This document shows positions 35,311 through 42,792 of a DNA stretch of 64,000 bases, one piece after another. The notes beneath the pieces were generated by a model. It was not told the DNA's origin, ran no database searches, and saw nothing but the letters and a program-made list of their open reading frames with translations. The DNA lies in assembly GCA_002508705.1 (NCBI GenBank), contig DAYL01000029.1, forward strand, positions 130,292 through 194,291, given 5' to 3'. Made by a program: the position numbers and the translations under genes. The stretch's first letter is position 1; each line of letters begins with the position of its first letter. Source of the DNA: Methanoculleus sp. UBA374. GTDB lineage: Archaea > Halobacteriota > Methanomicrobia > Methanomicrobiales > Methanoculleaceae.

Positions 35311-36390
35311 TTACTCCCGGGGGATCAGGTGGACCGCCTTCGCCTGGAGAGAGACCCATACCTGCATCCCGACTGCAAGGCCGAGGGTCTCCGCCCTCCT
35401 CGCGGTCACCAGTGCGACGAGATCGCACCCGCAGTGCACCGTCACGTTCACGAACGGCGCCGTGGGCTCAATGGCGGCGACCGTGGCGGAAAAGAGATTT
35501 TCCGCCTCCTCGTGCATCGGCTCCCGCCGGTGCAGGGAGATGTCCTCGCCCCGGATGACCATCTCGACCTCTTCGTCCGGCGGCGGGGTCGCCGAGATGA
35601 TCCGCCTCCCGCCAGCCTCCACCGTGGTGAGTCCATCCTTCCGGAAGACGACCCGGCCGGGGATGATGTTCTGGACACCCACGAACCGGGCGATCCTCCG
35701 GTTTCCTGGCTCGTGGAAGATCTCGCGGGAAAGTCCGGTCTGGGCGATTGTGCCGTCGATCATCACCGCGACCCGGTGGGCGAGCCGCTGCCCCTGCAGG
35801 AGATCATGGGTGCTTATGAGGACTGTCGTCCCGGCCTCGCGGTTCAGCCTTGTTACGATCGCCTCGATGGTGGCGGTCGAGCCGGGGTCGAGGTTCGCGG
35901 TCGGCTCATCCAGAAAGAGGATCTCGGGATCGGTCACGAGTACGCGCGATAACGCTACACGCTGCTGCTCGCCGCCGGAGAGGTCGGTCGCCCGGCTCCT
36001 CGTGTAACGGGAGAGCCCGACGGCTTCAAGGGCCCCCCTCACCCTTCGATCGATCTCGGCGCCGGAGGCATGGCGGTAGCGCAGCCCCATCGCGACGTTG
36101 TCGTAGACGGACGCGTTAAAGACGATCGGTCGCTGAAAGAGCATCCCCATCCGCCGGCGGAGGTCGAGTCGGCGGCCGCGTTCCTCTGCCACATCGATAC
36201 CGAAGATCCGGAGCCTCCCGTCGCTCGGGTCCTCGATCAGGTCGAGGACCCGGAGAAGCGTACTCTTGCCGGAGCCGCTCGGCCCGATGAGCCCGAAGAT
36301 CTCCCCCTCCCCGACCGAGAGGTCGACGTCGTGCAGGACCTCCTGGTTGCCGTAGGACTTTCTGATCCTGTGCGTCTCGATGATCGCCAT
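35311..36390 (-). CDS. tupC: Tungstate/molybdate ABC transporter ATP-binding protein, copy 2
   Basis: The 359-aa protein has Walker A IGPSGSGKSTLLRVLD, MGMLFQRPIVFNASVYDNVA (Q-loop), signature ATDLSGGEQQRVALSRVLV, Walker B ILFLDEPTANLDP, and a C-terminal oxyanion-binding domain (VEMVIRGEDISLHRREPMHE ... APFVNVTVHCGCDLVALVTA). A CGC pair in the C-terminal domain is not seen in copy 1. It is the last gene of a tupA-tupA-tupB-tupC array, 4 bp after tupB. Together with TupB copy 2 it would power import for one or both TupA proteins upstream. Confidence 0.9.
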   Translation of the reverse strand: MAIIETHRIRKSYGNQEVLHDVDLSVGEGEIFGLIGPSGSGKSTLLRVLDLIEDPSDGRLRIFGIDVAEERGRRLDLRRRMGMLFQRPIVFNASVYDNVAMGLRYRHASGAEIDRRVRGALEAVGLSRYTRSRATDLSGGEQQRVALSRVLVTDPEILFLDEPTANLDPGSTATIEAIVTRLNREAGTTVLISTHDLLQGQRLAHRVAVMIDGTIAQTGLSREIFHEPGNRRIARFVGVQNIIPGRVVFRKDGLTTVEAGGRRIISATPPPDEEVEMVIRGEDISLHRREPMHEEAENLFSATVAAIEPTAPFVNVTVHCGCDLVALVTARRAETLGLAVGMQVWVSLQAKAVHLIPRE

Positions 36391-36394
36391 GGTT

Positions 36395-37099
36395 TCACCG
36401 CCGCTGCACGAGAGAGAGGGCGATATTCACCCCGAGCGCCACCGCAAGGAGGATGATCCCGAGCGCAATCGAGAGGGAGTAGTTTGCCATCGACGTGTTG
36501 AGCGCGATTGCGGTGGTGAGGACACGGGTGGCGCCACGGATGTTTCCGCCGACGATCATCACCGTCCCCACCTCGGCGATTGCCCGCCCGAAGCCCAGGA
36601 GGACGCCGGCCATGACCGCGAACCGCGCCTCCGATATGACGGTCATGACTGTCTGGAGCCTGCTTGCGCCGAGTGCGGTGATCGTGTAGCGTTTGTCCCG
36701 GTCGATCCCGGAGAGCGCCGAGACCGTCAGCCCCATGAGGAGCGGTATGATGAGGACCGTCTGGGCGACGATCATGCCGCCGGGTGTGTAGAGGAGTCGG
36801 AGAAACCCGAACGGCCCGATGTTTGAGAGGAGGAGGAACATGAGCAGGCCTACGATGACGGTGGGGAGCGCATACAGCGTCTGTAGCGTGGAAACGACGG
36901 CATGCTTCCCCCGGAAATCGTAGAAGTAGATGAGCGCCCCGATGGGGAGGGCGACCAGCGAGGCGAAGAAGGCGGCGGTGAGGGAGATGTAGAGCGACCG
37001 GACGGTAATCTCCACCACCTGTGGGTCGAGGGTGACGATGAGGCGGATGGCCTCGATGAACCCCTCGACGATCGGGTTCTCGCCAGGGCCGTTCACCAC
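36395..37099 (-). CDS. tupB: Tungstate/molybdate ABC transporter permease, copy 2
   Basis: The 234-aa protein matches copy 1 closely in the core (LPTVIVGLLMFLLLSNIGPF, MIVAQTVLIIPLLMGLTVSA, LSIALGIILLAVALGVNIAL) and has the coupling loop RYTITALGASRLQTVMTVIS. The start is GTG (a second GTG follows), with GGTGAAG upstream. Five to six membrane segments are expected. It lies 54 bp after tupA copy 2. Confidence 0.9.
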   Translation of the reverse strand: MVNGPGENPIVEGFIEAIRLIVTLDPQVVEITVRSLYISLTAAFFASLVALPIGALIYFYDFRGKHAVVSTLQTLYALPTVIVGLLMFLLLSNIGPFGFLRLLYTPGGMIVAQTVLIIPLLMGLTVSALSGIDRDKRYTITALGASRLQTVMTVISEARFAVMAGVLLGFGRAIAEVGTVMIVGGNIRGATRVLTTAIALNTSMANYSLSIALGIILLAVALGVNIALSLVQRR

Positions 37100-37153
37100 G
37101 CGTCTTCACCCTCCGGGCTCCCGGTCACCTCGTTCACGTCTCCGGTATTACGC

Positions 37154-38125
37154 CTATCCGGCAATCTCCCCCGAGCAGGAGGTGCAGTTAAACGGCGGCT
37201 CCGTGCACTCCGGAGGATAGAGCGGCGTAAAGAGCGGTTTTCCAAACTCCGCGGCTCCGAACTCGCCGATCATCTGTTTCGTCTCATTCGCGGCGAGCCA
37301 GTTGATGAAGTCCGCGGCACCTTCCGCGTTCACGCCGGGGTGTCTCTCGGGGTTGACGGCTATCGCGCTGTAGCGGTTCAGGAGTTCCGCACCCTCCGCG
37401 ATGACCGGCACCAGGTCGAGCCGGTCGGCAAACGAGAGATAGGTTCCCTCGTCGGAGAGCGTGTAGCCGTTCACCTCGTTTGCGAGGATCAGGGTGTCCC
37501 CCATGCCCTTGCCGGCCTCGACGTACCAGCCCCCGGAATCAAGGATATCCTCGGTGTAGTTGTAGCCCGCCTCCTCCCAGAGCGTCTTCTCCTGGGTGTG
37601 GGTCCCGGAATTGTCGCCGCGGGAGACGAAGGCGACGCCCGGGGTCTCGTTCGTGCCGGCGATATAGATCGTCCGGAATGCCTCAACCGGGCTCATGTTC
37701 GCGATCTCCGCCGGGTCGGACTCCGGCCCGACGATGATGAAGTAGTTATAGGCGATGCACCGCGGGTCGATACCGAAGCCGTCGCCGATGAACTGCTGCT
37801 CAAGCGCCGGGGCGTGGACGAGCACCAGGTCCACGTCACCGCGCCGGGCGGAGTCGATGGATTGCCCGGTGCCCTGGGCGATGAACTGGAGGTCCATTTC
37901 GGTCTCGCTCTCGTAGATCCGCTCGAGTTCCGCGAGGAGCCCGGTGTTCTCAAGGCTCGTGGTGGTGGCTATCCGCAGAACGTTCGCTCCGCCCGCGGGA
38001 GCGGTCGTCGTGGCGTTCGGGGTCTCGTTTCCGCCCGGCGCCGTTCCCGTGCATCCCACAAAGAAGGCGAAGATAAGCAAGATCGAGATGATGTCTGCCG
38101 TTAGAATAGTCGCATACGTCTTCAT
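37154..38125 (-). CDS. tupA: Tungstate/molybdate-binding lipoprotein TupA, copy 2 (Cys-rich tail)
   Basis: 323 aa. A signal segment ends in a lipobox-like FFVGC (C25), followed by a Thr/Asn/Pro-rich linker. The binding domain begins RIATTTSLENTGLLAELERI and has QGTGQSIDSARRGDVDLVLV, VSRGDNSGTHTQEKTLWEEA and YTLSDEGTYLSFADRLDL. The C-terminus adds LYPPECTEPPFNCTSCSGEI, a three-cysteine tail shared with copy 3 but absent from copy 1. Many NxT/S sequons suggest N-glycosylation of an external protein. It directly precedes tupB copy 2. Confidence 0.9.
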   Translation of the reverse strand: MKTYATILTADIISILLIFAFFVGCTGTAPGGNETPNATTTAPAGGANVLRIATTTSLENTGLLAELERIYESETEMDLQFIAQGTGQSIDSARRGDVDLVLVHAPALEQQFIGDGFGIDPRCIAYNYFIIVGPESDPAEIANMSPVEAFRTIYIAGTNETPGVAFVSRGDNSGTHTQEKTLWEEAGYNYTEDILDSGGWYVEAGKGMGDTLILANEVNGYTLSDEGTYLSFADRLDLVPVIAEGAELLNRYSAIAVNPERHPGVNAEGAADFINWLAANETKQMIGEFGAAEFGKPLFTPLYPPECTEPPFNCTSCSGEIAG

Positions 38126-38179
38126 AGCAGCGCGTCAGGATGTTCGGCCGATGTAAATAGTTAACGGTGTCCCGCTGTC

Positions 38180-38228
38180 AACGATCTATCGTTCGTCCCG
38201 GGAGAGCCGCCTGTCGGTTCTCCGACAG
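38180..38228. promoter_or_regulatory. Palindrome and hairpin between the two tupA copies
   Basis: Two inverted repeats fill the 125-bp gap before tupA copy 2. AACGAT-CT-ATCGTT (38180-38193) lies about 20 bp upstream of a likely TATA box (AACTATTTACATC on the minus strand, about 38151-38163) and suits an operator. ctgtcgg-ttct-ccgacag (38211-38228) lies just past the copy 3 stop and could end or stabilise its transcript. Confidence 0.45.
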
Positions 38229-38250
38229 ACGGCGAAGGTTTAAACCCCCG

Positions 38251-39183
38251 TCACGCCGTTGCGTTCGCCGGTGACGAGCAGGTGGTGCAGTTGAACGGCG
38301 GTTCCGTGCACTCCGGGGGATAGAGCGGCGTAAAGAGCGGTTGGCCGTATTCTTCGACGCCGAAGTTCCCGATGAACTCCTTTGTCTCGTTCAAGGTGAT
38401 CCAGTCGATGAAGTTGTTGGCCTCATCGATGTTGACGCCCGTCGCCATCTCGGGGTTGACCGCGATTGCGCTGTAGCGGTTCAGGAGCTGGTCGCCCTCC
38501 GTCACCAGCGGTACGAGGGTCAACTGGTCCTGGAAGGCGAGATAGGTGCCGATGTCGGAGAGCGTGTAGGCTTCCCTCTGGTTGGCGACGGTCAGGGTCT
38601 CACCCATGCCGCTCCCGGTCTCGAGGTACCAGTTCCCGGAGTCCTGGATGTCTTCGGTGTAGTTGTAGCCCGCCTCTTCCCAGATCTGCTGCTCCCGGTT
38701 GTGCGTGCCGGAGTCGTCGCCGCGGGAGACGAAGGCAACGCCCGGGGTCTCGTTCGTGCCGGCGGTATAGATCGTCCTGAACGCTTCCTCGGGTGTCATG
38801 TTCGCGATCCCCGCCGGGTCGGACTCCGGCCCGACGATGAGGAAGTAGTTGTAGGCGAAGCAGCGCTGGTTGATGCCGTAGCCTTCATCGATGAACTGCT
38901 GCTCAAGTTCGGGCGAATGAACGAGCACCAGGTCCACGTCGCCGCGTCGGGCGGTATCGAGCGATTGGCCCGTCCCCTGAGCGGTGATCTGTACGTCCAC
39001 ATCGGAGGTGTTCTCGTACATCAGTTCAAGTTCGTCGAGAAGGCCTGTGTCGTACAGGCTTGTCGTCGTTGCTATCCGGAGCACGCCCGGGTCCGCGGCT
39101 TCCTGTGCCGGGGCGGCGACGATGCATGCGGCGAGCAACACTACCATGATGCCGACAAAGGGCATCCACGATCTCGGTCTCAT
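38251..39183 (-). CDS. tupA: Tungstate/molybdate-binding protein TupA, copy 3 (Cys-rich tail)
   Basis: 310 aa. Signal peptide with VVLLAACIVAAPAQEA: either a lipobox (LAAC) or signal peptidase I processing after APA is possible. The binding domain repeats copy 2 almost line by line (RIATTTSLYDTGLLDELELM, TAQGTGQSLDTARRGDVDLV, VSRGDDSGTHNREQQIWEEA) and ends in PPECTEPPFNCTTC plus SSPANATA. I used ATG at 39181-39183; the frame opens 18 codons further, at a TTG inside the promoter. It heads the second transporter array and is probably a recent duplicate of copy 2. Confidence 0.9.
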   Translation of the reverse strand: MRPRSWMPFVGIMVVLLAACIVAAPAQEAADPGVLRIATTTSLYDTGLLDELELMYENTSDVDVQITAQGTGQSLDTARRGDVDLVLVHSPELEQQFIDEGYGINQRCFAYNYFLIVGPESDPAGIANMTPEEAFRTIYTAGTNETPGVAFVSRGDDSGTHNREQQIWEEAGYNYTEDIQDSGNWYLETGSGMGETLTVANQREAYTLSDIGTYLAFQDQLTLVPLVTEGDQLLNRYSAIAVNPEMATGVNIDEANNFIDWITLNETKEFIGNFGVEEYGQPLFTPLYPPECTEPPFNCTTCSSPANATA

Positions 39184-39217
39184 ACGGGCGGGTGATCGGC
39201 ACGATATGTATTTAGTT

Positions 39218-39230
39218 GTTTTTATAATAA
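39218..39230 (-). promoter_or_regulatory. TATA box of the second tupA array
   Basis: On the minus strand the box reads ttattataaaaac. It lies 35-47 bp before the copy 3 ATG, predicting a leader of about 10-15 nt. Confidence 0.5.
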
Positions 39231-39373
39231 TTAACAAATATTTATGGTCAAGATCTTTCCCTAAACCGGCTGTCCGGGAAAGAGCGGTCGTCTTCCGGGA
39301 AGCGCAGAGGTCTCTCCCTCCGTGGGACGGAGGGCCGAAACCTTAACGCTTCCATCCGCCGACCCTGTTCCTC

Positions 39374-40624
39374 ATGTGGCAGGCGCTGGATATCGAGACC
39401 TGGATCGCCGGACGACGGTCGAACCTTGACCGGGTGAAGGGGCCGGTCGCGGAGATCATCGGGAGGGTGCGGGCTGAAGGCGACGATGCCCTGTTCGACC
39501 TGACGAAGAAGTTCGACGGTATCGACCTGGAGAGCATCGCCGTCCCCGACGATGAGCGGGAAGCGGCCTACGACCGGGTGGACGCCCACCTGGTCGAGAG
39601 CCTGGTGGAGGCGGAGGCGCGGATCAACCGGTTCCACGAGTTGCAGCGCGGGCGCGACCTCTGGCTGCAGGAGATGGAGCCGGGGATCACCCTCGGCGTC
39701 AAGACGACTCCTCTATCCCGGGTGGGGGCCTACGTCCCCGGCGGGCGGGCGGCGTACCCCTCGACGGCGCTGATGTGCACGGTTCCCGCAAAGGTCGCCG
39801 GGGTCGCGGAGGTCTGCTGCTGCACTCCCCCGCCGACGAGCCCGATCACACTTGTCGCGCTCGATATCGCCGGGGTCGACGAGGTCTACCGGGTCGGCGG
39901 CGCCCAGGCGATCGCGGCCATGGCGATCGGGACGGCGACGGTGCCGCGGGTGGAGAAGATCGTCGGCCCGGGCAACGTCTACGTCACCGCCGCGAAGATG
40001 CTCCTCCGGGAAGAGGCCGAGATCGACTTCCCGGCGGGTCCAAGCGAGATCGCGGTCCTCGCGGACAACACGGCGAACCCGACCTTCATCGCGGCTGATA
40101 TCCTTGCCCAGGCAGAGCACGACCCGAACGCGGCCTGCGTCCTCGTAACCACCGATGCGACCCTTGCCGATGCGGTTACCGGTGAGGTGAAGCGGATGGC
40201 GGAGGGTGCGAAGCGCCGGGAGATTATCGAGGAAGCGCTCGATCACTCGGGCTACATCGTGGCGGACGATCTCGACGAGGCGGTGGAGGCGGTCGAGGGT
40301 ATCGCCCCCGAGCACCTCTCGGTGCAGGTTGCCGACCCGCTCGGCATCCTCAACCGGATCAGGAGCGCCGGCTCGATCTTCGTCGGCCCCTATGCGGCGG
40401 TGGCCTGCGGCGACTATGCATCGGGGACGAACCACGTCCTCCCGACGGCGGGCTATGCCAGGTTTTACTCCGGGCTCGACGTGAACCACTTCTGCCGGCG
40501 CTCGACGGTCCAGGTGATCACGCGGGAGGGCCTTGATGCGATCGGCGACGTGGTGGAGACGATCGCCGATGCGGAGGGGCTCCACGCCCACGCGGAGTCG
40601 GTGCGGGTGCGGCGTAGAGGATAA
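39374..40624 (+). CDS. hisD: Histidinol dehydrogenase
   Basis: Catalyses the last two oxidation steps to histidine. The 416-aa protein shows VGAYVPGGRAAYPSTALMC, VYRVGGAQAIAAMAIGTATV, KIVGPGNVYVTAAKMLL, DFPAGPSEIAVLAD, the catalytic Glu-His in GIAPEHLSVQV, zinc-site residues in ILAQAEHDPNAA, and a C-terminal GTNHVLPTAGYARFYSGLDV. All landmarks are intact. It is a single gene, divergent from the tupA array. hisC is 31 kb to the left. Confidence 0.96.
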   Translation: MWQALDIETWIAGRRSNLDRVKGPVAEIIGRVRAEGDDALFDLTKKFDGIDLESIAVPDDEREAAYDRVDAHLVESLVEAEARINRFHELQRGRDLWLQEMEPGITLGVKTTPLSRVGAYVPGGRAAYPSTALMCTVPAKVAGVAEVCCCTPPPTSPITLVALDIAGVDEVYRVGGAQAIAAMAIGTATVPRVEKIVGPGNVYVTAAKMLLREEAEIDFPAGPSEIAVLADNTANPTFIAADILAQAEHDPNAACVLVTTDATLADAVTGEVKRMAEGAKRREIIEEALDHSGYIVADDLDEAVEAVEGIAPEHLSVQVADPLGILNRIRSAGSIFVGPYAAVACGDYASGTNHVLPTAGYARFYSGLDVNHFCRRSTVQVITREGLDAIGDVVETIADAEGLHAHAESVRVRRRG

Positions 40625-40654
40625 ACCTTAACCCCTTTTGAGCCGCTCGCCCGT

Positions 40655-40661
40655 AAAAAAA
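40655..40661 (-). terminator. Poly-T stop between hisD and the HEAT-repeat gene
   Basis: Seven As on the plus strand, 12-18 bases beyond the stop of the minus-strand HEAT gene. A shorter T run (40636-40638) lies 12 bases after the hisD stop for the other strand. Confidence 0.4.
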
Positions 40662-40672
40662 TAGGTTTCTTC

Positions 40673-41620
40673 CTACCGTGACGTCGGCGCCGAAGGCTCC
40701 GGTGCGGCCCCGCCCCGGACCATCCGGATCTTCTCGACGGCGTCCTCCGCGACGCTGCGCTCTTCGGCGTCCCCATTCCGGGCGAGTTTTTGCAGCGTAT
40801 CGATTGCCCGCGGGTTGCCGATGTACTTGAGCGCCCCCGCAGCGTAGAGCCGGACGTTCCGGTCGGCGTCCTCTGTCGCGCCGATGAGTTGGTCGACCGC
40901 GGTGTCGCCTATCCGGACGAGAGCGCCCGCCGCCGCCCCCCGGACATCGGGGTTCCCGTCCCGGAGCGCTCCGATGAGCGGCTCCGTCGCGGACGCTTCC
41001 TCGGTCTCCCCGAGGACCCCGGCCGCGACGATCCTGACCTCCGGGTCGGGGTCGGCGAGCAGCCGTGCAAGCGGCTCCACCGCCTCCCGACCGAACTTCG
41101 CAAGAGCCCCCGCTGCCTGGCATCGGAGGTCGCTATTCTCGTCGTGGAGCGCCCGGACGAGGGGGCCGACTGCGGCGGGATCACCGATCTCGCCGAGGAC
41201 GGCAGCCGCGTAGACCCGCCGAAGGTCTCCTCCGGTCTCGATCTCCCAGGTCCCGCCGCCGGGCCCGGTCACGGTCGCCGGGCCTTCGGCCGCCGTCGAT
41301 TTCTCGTGCTTCTTCGCTGCCTCCGGGTGCTCGACGAGTTCGATCAGCGGTCCGACCGCCGCGTCCGAAAGCAGGACGAGCGAGTCTGCGGCCGCTTCCC
41401 GCACCGCCGTCAGCGGGTCGCCGAGCGCCCGGATGAGGGGACCCGCCGCCTCCGTCCCGCCGAGGTCCCCCAGCGCCAGGGCGGCCCGCTGGCGGGTCAG
41501 GTCGTCGCTGCTTCCGAGCGCCTCGATCAGACCGCCGACGTTCTCCTCGGCTCGTAATACATCAATATTGAACCTCTTTTCGTCCTGCTGCGCCGTCGTA
41601 GAACTGCTCTCCTGTTCCAA
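40673..41620 (-). CDS. HEAT-repeat protein A
   Basis: About 315 aa built from PBS-lyase-type HEAT repeats of about 31 residues: GLIEALGSSDDLTRQRAALA, GPLIRALGDPLTAVREAAAD, GPLVRALHDENSDLRCQAAG, EPLARLLADPDPEVRIVAAG, EPLIGALRDGNPDVRGAAAG and DQLIGATEDADRNVRLYAAG. A loop of about 35 residues (EHPEAAKKHEKSTAAEGPAT ... IETGG) interrupts the third repeat. Such solenoids bind proteins or are linked to chromophore lyases. I chose TTG at 41618-41620, which has GGAGG eight bases upstream; the frame is open five codons further. It lies just downstream of a second HEAT protein with the same plan. Confidence 0.8.
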   Translation of the reverse strand: MEQESSSTTAQQDEKRFNIDVLRAEENVGGLIEALGSSDDLTRQRAALALGDLGGTEAAGPLIRALGDPLTAVREAAADSLVLLSDAAVGPLIELVEHPEAAKKHEKSTAAEGPATVTGPGGGTWEIETGGDLRRVYAAAVLGEIGDPAAVGPLVRALHDENSDLRCQAAGALAKFGREAVEPLARLLADPDPEVRIVAAGVLGETEEASATEPLIGALRDGNPDVRGAAAGALVRIGDTAVDQLIGATEDADRNVRLYAAGALKYIGNPRAIDTLQKLARNGDAEERSVAEDAVEKIRMVRGGAAPEPSAPTSR

Positions 41621-41726
41621 CCGTATCGCCTCCAAGCCCCGCGTATACCGCCGACCCGATATAATAAACCTTGTCCGGCAGGACCGGTCCGACCGTTCCG
41701 CCGGAAAAAGGGTGACCCGCCCCGCA

Positions 41727-42518
41727 TCAGCGGGACACCGGCAGAACGGCTGCGGCCGTACTTCGCCTCTTCCGGAATCGTGCCAGCCCGTCTTCGGCCG
41801 CTCTCCGGACGATGGGGTCGCTGTCGGAGAGCGACCGTGTGAGGACCTCCTCCGCCCGCGGATCGGCGATCTCGCCGAGAATGACGGCGGCGTAGGCCCG
41901 GCGCAGCCCCGGCTTCATGCCGGGGGGTGCCCCCTCCGTTGTGATGCCGGCCCTCTCCGCTCCGGGAAAAAGTCGATTGTGTTCCCGTATGCCCTCCGGG
42001 CCGGCGAGAAGGTCGTGCTGTGCGAGTTCCCGGTGCTGAAGGGCTCGCTTCTTCTCGGCCTCTTCAGGGCCTCCGAAAAGGTCGTGCTGTGTGACTCCAC
42101 CGCCGTGATGGAGTCGTCTCTTCTCCGGCGGTATGCCCTCGGGGCCCCCGAGGAGGTCGACCTGCGTCAGGCCTTTCCAGGCCTCTTCCCCCTGCGGCAC
42201 CCCGAAGACCGTGGCGATGTCGGGGCGGTCGAGGAGATCGATCAACGGTTCGACCGCCGGCGTCCCGACCGTCACAAGTGCGTTTGCCGCTCCCTCCCGG
42301 ACAGCCTGCGCCGGATCGGCGAGCGCGCGGATGAGCGGGTCCACCGCTCTCCATTCGCCGAGTGCACCAAGCGCCAGGGCGGCGGAGCGCCGGAGTGCGG
42401 GGCTGCCGTTCTGCAGCGTTTCAATCAGGCCTTCGACGTCCCGTCCCGATGTCATGCGCTCAAGATCGTATCGTCTCTCCTCTTGTGGATTTTCCACTGG
42501 AATCTCTTGTCTTTGCAC
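41727..42518 (-). CDS. HEAT-repeat protein B with internal tripeat loop
   Basis: 263 aa. HEAT units GLIETLQNGSPALRRSAALA, DPLIRALADPAQAVREGAAN and EPLIDLLDRPDIATVFGVPQ are followed by a loop holding three copies of a roughly 20-residue motif (TQVDLLGGPEGIPPEKRR, TQHDLFGGPEEAEKKR, AQHDLLAGPEGIREHNR). A last unit, YAAVILGEIADPRAEEVLTR, closes the protein. The start is GTG (VQRQEIPVENPQEERR), with AGGTG upstream; the frame runs much further back without coding character. It shares the N-terminal pattern (charged leader, then GLIE..L) and the loop position with HEAT protein A, so the two are probably paralogues in one operon. Confidence 0.78.
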   Translation of the reverse strand: MQRQEIPVENPQEERRYDLERMTSGRDVEGLIETLQNGSPALRRSAALALGALGEWRAVDPLIRALADPAQAVREGAANALVTVGTPAVEPLIDLLDRPDIATVFGVPQGEEAWKGLTQVDLLGGPEGIPPEKRRLHHGGGVTQHDLFGGPEEAEKKRALQHRELAQHDLLAGPEGIREHNRLFPGAERAGITTEGAPPGMKPGLRRAYAAVILGEIADPRAEEVLTRSLSDSDPIVRRAAEDGLARFRKRRSTAAAVLPVSR

Positions 42519-42760
42519 TCCAATCACCTCAGGATGAGGTGGTGGTAACCGGTTTTGTGTATAATAATGTTTGTATAATGATCGGCATATCCCCAGCCGG
42601 GCCCCCGGATGCGGCTCTGCACGAACACGGGTGAAGGAGGGCCGGTATCTATCCCGCACAGCAGCGGGAGGACGGGCCGGAGGAGACACAACAGGCGGAA
42701 TTGCGGGGCTCCGAAGAAGGAACGGCCCGGATAGGAAAAACCTTTGCAGGTAGTGGGAGG

Positions 42761-42768
42761 TATTTAAC
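42761..42768 (+). promoter_or_regulatory. TATA box of the copper-ATPase gene
   Basis: The box tatttaac lies 25-32 bp before the ATG, which predicts a start at or just before the codon and an almost leaderless message. Confidence 0.5.
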
Positions 42769-42792
42769 CTGCACGGTAATAAACCAACTATC

